DNA from: Brucella daejeonensis
GTDB taxonomy: Bacteria > Pseudomonadota > Alphaproteobacteria > Rhizobiales > Rhizobiaceae
NCBI RefSeq assembly: GCF_014199265.1
Contig: NZ_JACIJG010000009.1
Span: forward strand, 1 to 64,000
Direction of reading: 5' to 3'
DNA: 64,000 bases
Of this stretch, positions 44,394-53,590 are shown in pieces; within the stretch, counting starts at the first letter, position 1; every line of letters begins with the position of its first letter. Under the pieces are notes generated by a model, which did not search any database, had not been told where the DNA came from, and worked only from the letters and a program-made list of their open reading frames with translations. Both the position numbers and the translations under genes were made by a program.

Positions 44394-46499
44394 ATGCGTC
44401 CATCCCAGCTCGACCCGTTTTTTGCGTCTGTTCGTTCACTTTCCGGCATTGGCCCGAAAGTATCGGTTCTGCTTGGCAAATTGCTCGGAACCGATGTGCC
44501 GGGCGCGGAGCCGAAAGTCGGCCAGCTTCTGTTTCTGCCACCGAGTAGCGTTATCGACCGACGCAATCGCCCCGGCATCGCTTTTGCGCAGGAAGGCGCC
44601 ATCGTCACGCTGGAAGTCACCGTTGATCAACACCAACCGGCACCGCGCGGCGGCAATGTTCCCCATCGCGTCTTCGCTCATGACGATACCGGCGAAATCG
44701 CGCTGACCTTTTTCCATGCACAATTACCATGGCTGGAAAAAATGCTCCCGGAAGGCGAAACGGTGATCGTGTCGGGCAAAGTGGAATGGTTCAACGGACG
44801 CGCCTCAATGGTGCATCCCGACTATATTGCCAGCCTTGAAGATGCCGCCAGTCTGCCGCTGGTGGAGCCCGTCTATCCGCTGACGGCGGGCCTGTCGCCC
44901 AAAACGCTGGCGCGTGCCGTGCGCGAAGCACTGACCCGCGTGCCCGTGTTGCCGGAATGGATCGACGGCCCCTTGCTGACGCGGGAACGCTTTCCAGCCT
45001 TTCGCGATGCGCTTTCTACCCTGCATCAGCCGCAGGATCCGTCCGATATCGCGCTGGAAAGCATCACACGGCGCAGGCTTGCTTATGACGAGTTTCTGGC
45101 CGGACAACTGGCACTGGCTCTGGTGCGCGCCAAGACACGGCGGCTGTCCGGGAGACCGTTGGAAGGCACGGGGCGCATCGTTACTGAGATCATGCACCAC
45201 CTGCCCTACCGCCTGACCAAAAGTCAGGAACAGGCGGTGCGCGAGATCATCACCGACCTCAAATCGCCGGAGCGCATGTTGCGGCTTCTCCAAGGCGATG
45301 TCGGGTCTGGCAAGACGGTGGTGGGGCTTTTATCCATGGCACATGCAGCCGAATCCGGCGGTCAGTCGGCGCTTATGGCCCCGACGGAAGTGCTGGCGCG
45401 TCAGCATTTTGCGACCATTGCGCCGCTGGCCGAAAAGGCCGGTTTAAAAGCCGCCCTTTTGACCGGACGCGAAAAGGGCAAGGAACGCGTTGCCGTCCTG
45501 GAGGGGCTGAAGAATGGTGAAGTCAATATCGTCATCGGCACCCATGCGCTGTTTCAGGAAAAGGTCGAATATCACGATCTGGTTTTCGTCATCATCGATG
45601 AACAGCACCGTTTTGGCGTGCATCAGCGTCTGATGCTGACCGCCAAGGGCGCGGCACCCGATATGCTGGTGATGACGGCAACACCAATTCCGCGCACCTT
45701 GGTGCTGACTGCCTTTGGTGATATGGACGTGTCAAAACTCACCGAAAAACCTGCCGGTCGCCAGCCGATTACCACGGCCATTCTCCCAATGGAGCGCATG
45801 GGCGAACTGGTGGAGAGAATTCGTAAAGCAGTCAACGAAGGGCAGAAAATCTATTGGATTTGCCCCTTGGTGGAGGAATCCGAGCATGTCGAACTGACCT
45901 CCGCCGAAGAGCGTTTTGAAAGCCTCAAATCCGTTTTTGGTGACCGGATCGGTCTTATTCATGGCCGCATGAGCGGCGCGGAAAAAGACGAGACCATGCA
46001 CGCTTTCAAGCAAGGCGAAACGCGGCTTCTGGTGGCAACAACAGTGATCGAAGTTGGCGTGGATGTGCCCGACGCCACCATCATAGTCATCGAACATGCA
46101 GAACGTTTCGGCCTGGCGCAATTGCACCAGTTGCGCGGGCGTGTTGGGCGCGGCGACAAACCATCGACCTGTATGCTGCTTTATAAAGGCCCGCTTGGCG
46201 AAGTTGCGCAAGCACGGCTGAAAGTGATGCGCGAGACGGAAGACGGTTTCCGCATCGCCGAAGAAGACCTGAAACTGCGCGGCGAAGGTGAACTGCTCGG
46301 CACGCGCCAGTCCGGCTCGCCGGGTTTTCGTCTGGCTTCCATTGAAGCCCATGGCGATCTCTTGGAAATCGCCCGCAAGGATGCGCGCTATATTCTGGCA
46401 AGCGATACCGATCTTGAATCCGAACGTGGACAGGCATTGCGCGTACTGCTTTACCTCTTCGGACGCGACGAAGCGATCAGGCTTCTCAGAGCAGGATAG
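44394..46499 (+). CDS. recG: ATP-dependent DNA helicase RecG
   Basis: 701 residues from the ATG at 44394 (MRPSQLDPFFASVRSLSGIG); the frame is open to 44169 over sdhE but only the later ATG fits the family. N-terminal wedge/OB domain; helicase with GDVGSGKTVVG (Walker A), DEQHRFGVHQR (DExH) and TATPIPRTLVLTAFGDMD; C-terminal LRGRVGRG. RecG remodels stalled forks and Holliday junctions. Confidence 0.95.
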   Translation: MRPSQLDPFFASVRSLSGIGPKVSVLLGKLLGTDVPGAEPKVGQLLFLPPSSVIDRRNRPGIAFAQEGAIVTLEVTVDQHQPAPRGGNVPHRVFAHDDTGEIALTFFHAQLPWLEKMLPEGETVIVSGKVEWFNGRASMVHPDYIASLEDAASLPLVEPVYPLTAGLSPKTLARAVREALTRVPVLPEWIDGPLLTRERFPAFRDALSTLHQPQDPSDIALESITRRRLAYDEFLAGQLALALVRAKTRRLSGRPLEGTGRIVTEIMHHLPYRLTKSQEQAVREIITDLKSPERMLRLLQGDVGSGKTVVGLLSMAHAAESGGQSALMAPTEVLARQHFATIAPLAEKAGLKAALLTGREKGKERVAVLEGLKNGEVNIVIGTHALFQEKVEYHDLVFVIIDEQHRFGVHQRLMLTAKGAAPDMLVMTATPIPRTLVLTAFGDMDVSKLTEKPAGRQPITTAILPMERMGELVERIRKAVNEGQKIYWICPLVEESEHVELTSAEERFESLKSVFGDRIGLIHGRMSGAEKDETMHAFKQGETRLLVATTVIEVGVDVPDATIIVIEHAERFGLAQLHQLRGRVGRGDKPSTCMLLYKGPLGEVAQARLKVMRETEDGFRIAEEDLKLRGEGELLGTRQSGSPGFRLASIEAHGDLLEIARKDARYILASDTDLESERGQALRVLLYLFGRDEAIRLLRAG

Positions 46500-46503
46500 C
46501 AAA

Positions 46504-46523
46504 ATGGCCGCATTCGCGGCCAT
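46504..46523. terminator. hairpin between convergent recG and glmS
   Basis: ATGGCCGC/GCGGCCAT pair with the loop ATTC. On the minus strand TTTTGC follows, giving a plausible terminator for glmS; may also serve recG. Confidence 0.75.
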
Positions 46524-46563
46524 CTCGATTAACATATCAGAAAAATTACATAATTATATGATT

Positions 46564-48387
46564 TTACTCAACAGTTACCGATTTCGCCAGATTGCGTGGC
46601 TGATCGACATCCGTGCCCATCAGGATAGCCGTGTGATAGGCCAGCATCTGGATCGGCAGCGCATAAACCAGCGGCGTGATGAATTCCGGCACGTCCGGCA
46701 GAACAATGGTCGCCATCGTATCGATGCTGGCGGATGCAGCACCCTTTTTGTCGGTAATCAGGATGATGCGACCGCCACGAGCAGCCACTTCCTGCATGTT
46801 CGACACAGTCTTTTCATAGAGCCGATCGGACGGTGCGATGACGATAACCGGCATGGTTTCGTCGATCAGTGCAATCGGGCCATGCTTCAATTCGCCGGCG
46901 GCATAGCCTTCGGCGTGAATATAAGAGATTTCCTTAAGCTTCAGCGCGCCTTCCAGAGCCAGCGGGAAGGACGTGCCACGACCCAGATAAAGCACATGAT
47001 TGACCTTGGCGAGATCCGCGCAAACGGCCGCGATCTGGTCTTCCAGCTTCAGCACCTGATTGATGAAACGCGGCGCTTCGGAAAGCTCACGCACCAGTTC
47101 CTGCTCACGCTTGTCATCAATCGCGCCGCGTGCCTTGGCCGCAGCAATCGCCAGCGAGGCCATGGCCGAAAGCTGGCAGGTGAAAGCCTTGGTCGAAGCC
47201 ACGCCGATTTCGGGTCCGGCAAGCGTCGGGAAAACGGCATCGGATTCACGCGCAATGGTCGAGCCAGTAACATTGACCACAGAGGCAATTTTCAACCCTT
47301 GCGACTTGCAATAGCGCAGCGATGCCAGCGTATCCGCCGTTTCGCCCGACTGCGACACGAACATCGCCAGCGAATCTTTTGATAGCGGCATTTCGCGATA
47401 GCGGAATTCCGACGCGATATCGCTATCGACCGGCAGGCGAGCAATCTGCTCGAACCAGTATTTGCCGACCGAAGCCGCATAGAAAGCCGTACCGCAAGCC
47501 GAAATCGTCAGGCGGTCGATCTTGCTGAAATCAACGTCGATGGCGTCCTGGCGCACTTTGCCAGTCGTGAAATCGAGATAATTGGCGAGCGTGTGGGAAA
47601 TGACTTCCGGCTGCTCGAACATCTCTTTCTGCATGAAGTGGCGGTGATTGCCCTTGGAGACGAGCATATTGGCGGTCTGCGTCTTTTGAACGGGACGCTC
47701 GACCTGATTGTTGTTCTCGTCATAGACTGTCACGCCCTTGCGGGTCAGGACCGCCCAGTCGCCATCTTCCAGATAGGCGATGGTATCGGTGAAAGGCGAC
47801 AGCGCAATCGCATCAGAACCGAGGAACATTTCGTCATCGCCGTATCCGACGGCCAGCGGAGGCCCCTGACGTGCGCCGATCAACAGTTCCTCATCACCCT
47901 CGAACAGGAAGGCGAGCGCGAAAGCGCCGTGCAATTGCGGCAGGCTATCGCGCACGGCTTCAACCGGCGATTTACCCTTTTCCAGTTCGCGCGTCACCAG
48001 ATGCGCGACGGCTTCCGTATCCGTTTCTGTGACAAAGGTGCGGCCTTCGGCTTCAAGCATGGCACGCAATTCGGCAAAATTCTCGATGATGCCATTATGA
48101 ACAACGGCAAGACGCGTCGTGATATGCGGATGCGCATTACGCTCCACCGGCTTGCCGTGGGTGGCCCAGCGCGTATGGCCAATGCCGATCACGCCCGGAA
48201 GTGGTTCGCCCGCAAGGCGCTTTTCCAGATTGACCAGCTTGCCTTCGGCGCGGCGGCGATCAAGTCCGCCGTTTTGCAAGGTGGCAATACCGGCGGAATC
48301 ATAGCCGCGATATTCAAGCCTTTTCAGCGCATCGACCAGACGCGGGGCGACCTCGTCCTTGCCGATAATACCGATAATTCCACACAT
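46564..48387 (-). CDS. glmS: glucosamine-fructose-6-phosphate aminotransferase (isomerizing)
   Basis: 607 residues. Cys2 right after Met (MCGIIGIIG) is the glutamine amidotransferase nucleophile; residues 1-~220 form that domain. Two SIS domains follow (SACGTAFYAASVGKYW; LGRGTSFPLALEGALKLKEI split as LGRGTSFPLALEGAL) and the C-terminal DQPRNLAKSVTVE. Makes glucosamine-6-phosphate for peptidoglycan and lipopolysaccharide. GGAG lies six bases before the ATG. It follows glmU by 105 bases with a strong hairpin between. Confidence 0.97.
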   Translation of the reverse strand: MCGIIGIIGKDEVAPRLVDALKRLEYRGYDSAGIATLQNGGLDRRRAEGKLVNLEKRLAGEPLPGVIGIGHTRWATHGKPVERNAHPHITTRLAVVHNGIIENFAELRAMLEAEGRTFVTETDTEAVAHLVTRELEKGKSPVEAVRDSLPQLHGAFALAFLFEGDEELLIGARQGPPLAVGYGDDEMFLGSDAIALSPFTDTIAYLEDGDWAVLTRKGVTVYDENNNQVERPVQKTQTANMLVSKGNHRHFMQKEMFEQPEVISHTLANYLDFTTGKVRQDAIDVDFSKIDRLTISACGTAFYAASVGKYWFEQIARLPVDSDIASEFRYREMPLSKDSLAMFVSQSGETADTLASLRYCKSQGLKIASVVNVTGSTIARESDAVFPTLAGPEIGVASTKAFTCQLSAMASLAIAAAKARGAIDDKREQELVRELSEAPRFINQVLKLEDQIAAVCADLAKVNHVLYLGRGTSFPLALEGALKLKEISYIHAEGYAAGELKHGPIALIDETMPVIVIAPSDRLYEKTVSNMQEVAARGGRIILITDKKGAASASIDTMATIVLPDVPEFITPLVYALPIQMLAYHTAILMGTDVDQPRNLAKSVTVE

Positions 48388-48440
48388 GCGCTTGCTCCAG
48401 ATCCGTATGCCTGCTCTTGCCGGCCGGTTTAAATTTTTCA

Positions 48441-48474
48441 GCGCGAGACGGCAAGCCTGCTTGCCGTCTCGCGC
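48441..48474 (-). terminator. 15-bp perfect hairpin between glmU and glmS
   Basis: GCGCGAGACGGCAAG (48441-48455) pairs fully with 48460-48474 around CCTG. On the minus strand the following bases are TGAAAAATTT, not a T run. It may be an mRNA stabiliser, a processing site or an attenuator for glmS. The ~105-base leader shows no glmS ribozyme features. Confidence 0.75.
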
Positions 48475-48492
48475 ATTAGCTGTTGGTTGAAT

Positions 48493-49857
48493 TTATTTCG
48501 ATGAGGTTTTTGCCGCTTTGATGGCAGCGTATTTTTCGCGCAGGACTTTTCCCCGACCTTCTTTCGTGTCCTGTCGTGCGCGACCAAAGGCCAGGGCGTC
48601 GGCAGGAACATTGGCGGTGATCGTGCTGCCCGAAGCAACATAGGCATTGTCGCCGATTTCCACAGGAGCCACGAGCGAGGAATTCGAACCGATGAAAGCG
48701 TTTTCGCCGATCACGGTCTTGTATTTGTTATAGCCGTCATAATTGCAGGTGATCGTGCCTGCGCCGATGTTGCTTCCCGCACCCACCGTCGCATCGCCGA
48801 TATAGGTCAGATGGTTGATCTTGGCGCCCTTGCCGACTTCGGCATTCTTCACTTCACAGAAATTGCCGACCTTGGATTTTTCGCCAAGATTTGCGCCCGG
48901 TCGCAGCCGCGCAAAAGGCCCGATTTCGGCATTGAGCCCGACCTGCGCGCCTTCAATATGCGAGAAGGCACGGATCACCGCACCGGATGAAACATGGGCT
49001 TTCGGGCCAAAGAAAACGTTCGGCTCAACAACGACATCCGCCTCGATCAGCGTGTCATGGCTGAAAAACACGGTTTCCGGCGCAATCAGCGTCACGCCTG
49101 AAAGCATCATGTTGTGGCGCTTGCGGTTCTGCCAGATGGCTTCCGCCTCGGCCAGTTCAGCGCGATTGTTGATGCCGATGACGTTATCGACCGGCACTTC
49201 AAGTGCCGTCACATTGAGGCCCTTGCCATGCGCGATGGCAACAATATCGGTCAGGTAGTATTCACCCTTGGCGTTCTCATTGCCAACGGCATCCAGCAAC
49301 GCCAGCGCGGGCTGCCCACGCACTGCCATCAGGCCGCCATTGCAGAAACCGATCTGCTTTTGCGCGTCCGTTGCTTCCTTTTCTTCGACAATGGCCACCA
49401 GCCTGTCGCCCTCCTCGACAAGGCGGCCATAGCCGTGCGGATTGGCAGGGCGAAAACCGATCACCACAATATCCGCACCATCCGCCAGCTTTGCGCGAGC
49501 TGCCTGCAGCGCCTCGGCCTCAATCAGCGGCGTATCGCCGAAGACAATCAAAAGATCGTCGTAACCACGCACGATAGCCTCGCGCGCCGCAAGCACCGCA
49601 TGGGCCGTGCCAAGCCGCTCCTTCTGCTCATAGGCGGAAACAGAACCGGAAATTTTCTCGACCGCCGCCTGCACCGCATCCGCGCCGCGCCCGACCACCA
49701 GAGCCACATCGCTTTGGCCCGTGCCTTGCACAGCCTTGACCACATGACAAACCAGCGGCAGACCAGCGATCTGGTGCAGCACTTTCGGCTGGTTCGATTT
49801 CATACGTGTGCCTTCGCCAGCAGCAAGCACGATGGAAAGGCAGGTACGGTCAGTCAT
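48493..49857 (-). CDS. glmU: bifunctional UDP-GlcNAc pyrophosphorylase / GlcN-1-P acetyltransferase
   Basis: 454 residues from the ATG at 49857. Uridyltransferase domain with [11 protein letters not shown] near the N-terminus, and a left-handed beta-helix acetyltransferase domain with hexapeptide repeats ([22 protein letters not shown] split as [34 protein letters not shown]). Converts glucosamine-1-phosphate to UDP-GlcNAc. The product recalls Brucella GlmU with many substitutions, placing this organism close to but outside classical Brucella. Confidence 0.96.
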   Translation of the reverse strand: MTDRTCLSIVLAAGEGTRMKSNQPKVLHQIAGLPLVCHVVKAVQGTGQSDVALVVGRGADAVQAAVEKISGSVSAYEQKERLGTAHAVLAAREAIVRGYDDLLIVFGDTPLIEAEALQAARAKLADGADIVVIGFRPANPHGYGRLVEEGDRLVAIVEEKEATDAQKQIGFCNGGLMAVRGQPALALLDAVGNENAKGEYYLTDIVAIAHGKGLNVTALEVPVDNVIGINNRAELAEAEAIWQNRKRHNMMLSGVTLIAPETVFFSHDTLIEADVVVEPNVFFGPKAHVSSGAVIRAFSHIEGAQVGLNAEIGPFARLRPGANLGEKSKVGNFCEVKNAEVGKGAKINHLTYIGDATVGAGSNIGAGTITCNYDGYNKYKTVIGENAFIGSNSSLVAPVEIGDNAYVASGSTITANVPADALAFGRARQDTKEGRGKVLREKYAAIKAAKTSSK

Positions 49858-49926
49858 AACGTCATCCAAAATTTCGTGTGTTCGTCCGCTTTAGCACCAA
49901 AGCGTATATGGAAACTTACGAGGCTT

Positions 49927-50676
49927 TTATCCCAGTCGCCCCAGCGCTGGAAAGGTTTCCAGCAGCCAGAAGGAGAAGGATTGCATGCCGCCGGTCAGGA
50001 AAAGCACGCCAGCGATAATCAGCAGCACGCCCATGGTCTTTTCGACTTTTCCCAGATGCACCCGGAAGCGGGACAGAAAGCGCATGAATGCGCCGGAAAA
50101 AAGTGCCGCGATCAGGAACGGAATGCCAAGCCCCAGCGAATAGACGGCCAGAAGCAGCGCACCCTCGCCCACCGTGCTGCTGCCGCCAGCAAGCGTAAGG
50201 ATCGGCCCTAGCACCGGGCCGATGCAGGGCGTCCAGCCAAAGGCAAAGGCCAGTCCCATGATATAGGCGCCAAGCGGCGAAGCGGGAGCATTACGTGCCT
50301 GAAACCGCGCCTCACGCGACAGGAAGGACAGACGCAGAACCCCAAGAAAATTAAGCCCCATCAGGATGATGACGATACCGGCTACAATGGCGATTTCCTG
50401 CTGCCATGCGCGCAAAAATGCGCCGATGGATGAGGCTCCAGCGCCAAGCGCCACGAAAACCGTGGTGAAGCCAAGCACGAAACAGACCGCTGCGAAAGCA
50501 AGCGAACGCCGTGCCGAAGGAGCTGCCTGAGCGACGAACTGCCTGTCCGCGCGAAAATCCTCCACGCTGACACCAGCCATATAACACAGATAAGGTGGCA
50601 CCAGCGGCAGAACACAAGGGGAAAGGAAAGATAGAGCACCGGCACCAGCCGCTGTCATGTAGGAAATATCAAGCAC
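49927..50676 (-). CDS. ccdA: cytochrome c biogenesis protein CcdA
   Basis: 249 residues from GTG 50676, which has AGAGG five bases upstream; a TTG 18 bases earlier is less likely. Six membrane segments, with the two redox cysteines in LSPCVLPLVPPY and GWTPCIGPVLG. CcdA passes electrons from cytoplasmic thioredoxin to periplasmic thiol proteins for cytochrome c maturation. No ResA/CcmG gene nearby. Confidence 0.9.
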   Translation of the reverse strand: MLDISYMTAAGAGALSFLSPCVLPLVPPYLCYMAGVSVEDFRADRQFVAQAAPSARRSLAFAAVCFVLGFTTVFVALGAGASSIGAFLRAWQQEIAIVAGIVIILMGLNFLGVLRLSFLSREARFQARNAPASPLGAYIMGLAFAFGWTPCIGPVLGPILTLAGGSSTVGEGALLLAVYSLGLGIPFLIAALFSGAFMRFLSRFRVHLGKVEKTMGVLLIIAGVLFLTGGMQSFSFWLLETFPALGRLG

Positions 50677-51105
50677 CAATACCTCTTTCGTCAACCAAAT
50701 CGTTTACGCCCAACCCAACCACAGGCTTATATAGACCAACTTCGGCTCTACTCAGAATATTTTCAATGCGGCATCTCGCTCGAACACAAGTTCGCTCCAA
50801 AGCGAGACCGTGGCGCATTTCATAATATATTGCTCCAATCAGGCGACGTGCCATAAGCCTACTTGATGATAATGCGCGCCCGCCCCACAGGAAACGCCGA
50901 CGCGATGTTTCGATCTGTTCAGACACTACCGGCATCTAGAGCGCCAGACCGTTTCAATCAGATCGAAACGCGTTCTAACGATCCGTTCCAAGGAAACCAT
51001 TTACCACCTTGCGCGTTAAAACAATAAGGCCTGAAAACAAGCAGTCTGGCCTGAATGAGTCAGCAACGGAGCGAGGGCCGTATAACAATAATTCGGGAGG
51101 AACTT
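50677..51105. other. intergenic region with dispersed repeat
   Basis: 429 bases with no supported gene. An 88-codon minus-strand frame (50669-50935) has no ribosome site or family features. The dispersed repeat copy at 50941-50980 lies here, and the GGGAGGAA site for the small gene at 51106. Confidence 0.6.
50941..50980. repeat. dispersed intergenic repeat, copy 2
   Basis: Aligns with 6427-6466 without gaps (GCGCC..., TTCAATCAG, TCGAAACGCG). The core CGTTTC (50950-50955) / GAAACG (50965-50970) is a dyad. CTAG lies just to its left (TCTAGA at 50935-50940), the same tetranucleotide that abuts copy 1 on its other side. Confidence 0.6.
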
Positions 51106-51303
51106 ATGTGCAGGGACTATAATCTGCAGCAGTGTGGAGACGGTACGTGGTCAATCGTAAGCAAGGCAACGCAAACCCCGATCACGTTCAAGGGCCGGAT
51201 GCAGATTGCGCTGACTGAAGAGGCCGCCCAGAAAGCGTTCGCGATACTCGAAAGGATAGAGGTCGAAAACGACCAGCAATCAAAAGACGGACGACAGTAT
51301 TGA
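51106..51303 (+). CDS. small hypothetical protein (65 residues)
   Basis: MCRDYNLQQCGDGTWSIVSK...; two N-terminal cysteines, a beta-rich middle (TQTPITFKGRMQIAL) and a polar helix at the end (EEAAQKAFAILERIEVEN). A textbook ribosome site (GGGAGGAA, 7 bases before the ATG) makes translation likely. No family recognised. Isolated between ccdA and tRNA-Lys. No membrane segment or signal peptide. Confidence 0.65.
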   Translation: MCRDYNLQQCGDGTWSIVSKATQTPITFKGRMQIALTEEAAQKAFAILERIEVENDQQSKDGRQY

Positions 51304-51494
51304 GACTCTCTGTCCTGAAACGTAAAACAATACCGTTTAATGAGAGAGCGAAGTTCAAGCGCTCCTGATAGAACATACGCAAAATGTGTCTGTAAAATAG
51401 CACAGTTTGTTCCGCTTCTCCTAAGCGGGCATTCGTGAATGATGTTACCTAGCGTAAAGTGACATATAATAGAGTGGCGCTAAGTCATTGATTT

Positions 51495-51570
51495 TGGTGA
51501 GCGCGCAGGGGTTCGAACCCTGGACCTACTGATTAAAAGTCAGTTGCTCTACCGGCTGAGCTACGCGCTC
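51495..51570 (-). tRNA. tRNA-Lys (anticodon TTT)
   Basis: 76 bases including the encoded CCA. Acceptor GAGCGCG pairs with CGCGCTC; D-arm GCTCAGCCGGTAGAGC; anticodon loop CTTTTAA in ACTGACTTTTAATCAGT; T-arm GGTTCGAACC. On the plus strand it reads in reverse. No integrase or repeated attachment site next to it. Confidence 0.97.
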
Positions 51571-51604
51571 CCAATTGGAGCAAATCGCCCCGGAAGTGCG
51601 GCGG

Positions 51605-51633
51605 AACATAAGGGCGACTTACGAATTGGTCAA
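51605..51633 (-). promoter_or_regulatory. promoter of tRNA-Lys
   Basis: On the minus strand TTGACC (51633-51628) and TATGTT (51610-51605) are separated by exactly 17 bases, about 35 bases before the tRNA 5' end. A good sigma70-type promoter. Confidence 0.75.
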
Positions 51634-51853
51634 CACCATAAAATCACGTTTATCCAACATAAAACCAAAAAATGACGGTGCTGGGACACTCTGAGACATG
51701 CCCTGCTCCGCCATCGCGGGGCAACGCATGTTTTCGCGTGTCTCATCAAACACCGAAAGCACTTGGAACTGTTACCGATTCTCCGGAAGCCAGAATCGTT
51801 TCTGTGCTGCATCTCACACAGAAACCAGGGCTCATCTGATCATAGCGGGAGCG

Positions 51854-51878
51854 GAAGTCAGCCCCTTGAGCTGACTTC
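51854..51878 (-). terminator. hairpin downstream of the SPFH gene
   Basis: GAAGTCAGC/GCTGACTTC, perfect 9-base stem, 7-base loop. No T run on either strand. Could end or stabilise the SPFH transcript. Confidence 0.5.
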
Positions 51879-51931
51879 TTCGCATAGACGTTCCACATTT
51901 TCCGGGACGCACCCTGATAGCCAAATGCCTT

Positions 51932-52831
51932 CTACTGTGATTGAGAGCCATTGAGGTTCAGCATCGGAACTGCCCCATTAGGCACCATCGTGGTCGGCAA
52001 TTGGCCATCCCATTTCTCCGCTTGCGTGAGCGCAACAAGAGCCGGATTGCTACGGAGCGCATCACCGCGTGCCTTGATGGCGGCGGCTTCCGCCTCACCC
52101 TTGATCCGGATGGCTTCGGCATCGGCTTCAGCCTGAAGGCGAACGGCGTCCGCCTGCGCCCGTGCTTCCGCACGGCGCGCATCGGCCTGAGCATTTGCCT
52201 GTGTCACAGTGATTTCGGCCTGCACCTTTTCACGCTCTGCATTCTGGCGAAGACGCTGCACTTCGACCTCGGCCAACATGCGCTGCTCGATGGACTGCTC
52301 GTAGGCGTCCGAAAAGTCGATATTCTCAATCTGTACCGTATCGATGATGACGGGACCATGGACACTGTTCTGAATGGCTTCGGCAATTTCCTGATTGAGA
52401 CGGCTACGCTCCTGTATGGCAGTAACCGCATTGAATTTACCAAAAACCGTTTTACTTTCCTCGAACACACGCCGCTCCACAAGACGCGAAAGCAGGCCTG
52501 CCTCTCCACCATAAGTCGCGTAAACCTCCTCCACCCTGTCGGGCGGAATACGGTAGTTTACGGAAAGGTTCATCGTCGCGGGCTGCTGATCGCGGCTGTA
52601 AGCTTCCATGCTGTCGTAAATTGCCGCCTTGGATTGCACCGATATCCGGACAATGGAATCGATGACGGGAATTTTGAACCCGAGACCCGGCTGGGCTACG
52701 CCAGCGACCGCACCATAGCGCAAAACAACACCACGCTCACCCTCGTCAATCGTATACCAGGAGCCAAGCACTACGCTTAGTATTGCGAGGATGGCGATAC
52801 CAGCCAACATTCTAGGTAAAATCTGGCGCAT
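51932..52831 (-). CDS. SPFH/prohibitin-family membrane protein
   Basis: 299 residues: one N-terminal membrane helix (residues 8-27), an SPFH domain (YTIDEGERGVVLRYGAV to about residue 190), then a long Ala/Glu/Arg coiled coil (ADARRAEARAQADAVRLQAE) and a Gln/Ser-rich end. Like prohibitins and HflC, it probably forms membrane rings or microdomains that steer FtsH-type proteases. HflK/HflC pairs lie elsewhere; this one is single. Confidence 0.88.
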   Translation of the reverse strand: MRQILPRMLAGIAILAILSVVLGSWYTIDEGERGVVLRYGAVAGVAQPGLGFKIPVIDSIVRISVQSKAAIYDSMEAYSRDQQPATMNLSVNYRIPPDRVEEVYATYGGEAGLLSRLVERRVFEESKTVFGKFNAVTAIQERSRLNQEIAEAIQNSVHGPVIIDTVQIENIDFSDAYEQSIEQRMLAEVEVQRLRQNAEREKVQAEITVTQANAQADARRAEARAQADAVRLQAEADAEAIRIKGEAEAAAIKARGDALRSNPALVALTQAEKWDGQLPTTMVPNGAVPMLNLNGSQSQ

Positions 52832-53053
52832 CTCGTCTCCTTCAGCCCTAAAAACCGTGAAGTTATTTTGATCACGCGGCCATTTATCAACGACCGCGAC
52901 GAGGGGCTTCTAGAAGGTGGCGACTAAAATGACAATTACTCACTTCTGCGCTTAACAGAACTTATACATATCCAGCGCAATCGCGCTTTATTACACTCCA
53001 ATATTTTATAGTAGCGCTCACAGGCCAAGCCTGGATATCGATCCAAAACGAAA

Positions 53054-53072
53054 GCCGCCCATAAAGGGCGGC
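53054..53072 (-). terminator. intrinsic terminator of the BA14K gene
   Basis: GCCGCCC/GGGCGGC pair around ATAAA. On the minus strand the stem is followed by TTTCGTTTTGG. Lies 27 bases past the stop codon. Confidence 0.8.
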
Positions 53073-53098
53073 TCGTCGGCTTCGACCATCATTGGTTT

Positions 53099-53590
53099 TC
53101 AGTAGGGCGAATAGCACTGTTGGCGCGGGCCATTATAGGGTTGGAACGTATTGTCCGACGCGCGGTAGGAACGGTAGCGATTATAGCACCACTGAACATG
53201 TGCGTTACTGTAGGCAGGCGCGCGGTACACAGGTCTTGCGGGAGCAGCGAGTGCACCGCCAACGATTGCGCCAGCACCAAAGGCTGCCAGCGGGTACCAC
53301 CAGCCATCATTGTAGCGACGATAGCCGGGGCGGTAATACCGGTAGCCGCGATGGCCGTTCCAATAACCCGGTCTGTGACGATACGGACGATGTCCCCAGC
53401 CGGGACGCGGTCCCGGACGATAGCCGCCCCAATGACGCGATCCCCGGTGGCGATCACGCACGTTTTGGATATTCTCATTTGTCGCAGTGGGAGCGTCGGG
53501 CACAATGGGTGCCGCCGAGACCGGAACCATTGCGCCGATCAGAAAGCTCGCACCAACAAGGCCGACCATCATCTTTTTGAAGGTGTTCAT
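53099..53590 (-). CDS. BA14K-family lectin-like secreted protein
   Basis: 163 residues from the ATG at 53590 (GGAGA upstream). Signal peptide to about residue 27 (PVSAAP), then an Arg/Tyr/Gly/Trp-rich low-complexity middle ([18 protein letters not shown]). A short hydrophobic Gly/Ala segment ([13 protein letters not shown]) follows, and the C-terminal BA14K motif WCYNRYRSY...[12 protein letters not shown]. The Brucella 14-kDa protein is an immunoreactive lectin-like envelope protein linked to O-antigen display. Confidence 0.88.
   Translation of the reverse strand: MNTFKKMMVGLVGASFLIGAMVPVSAAPIVPDAPTATNENIQNVRDRHRGSRHWGGYRPGPRPGWGHRPYRHRPGYWNGHRGYRYYRPGYRRYNDGWWYPLAAFGAGAIVGGALAAPARPVYRAPAYSNAHVQWCYNRYRSYRASDNTFQPYNGPRQQCYSPY

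Larger units (their letters stand above)
51571..51931. other. gene-free region with promoter and four hairpins
   Basis: 361 bases between tRNA-Lys and the SPFH gene. It contains the tRNA promoter (51605-51633) and stems at 51705-51722, 51776-51798, 51798-51825 and 51854-51878. No credible ORF. Confidence 0.6.

Noticed and set aside
48388-48492. glmS ribozyme in the glmS leader
   Set aside because: Only 105 bases with one long hairpin; none of the ribozyme's pseudoknot elements can be seen.
50669-50935. 88-codon minus-strand frame upstream of ccdA
   Set aside because: No ribosome site or recognisable domain, and it overlaps the ccdA start.
51495-51570. tRNA-Lys as a genomic-island attachment site
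   Set aside because: No integrase, no repeated tRNA 3' end and no phage or island genes on either side.
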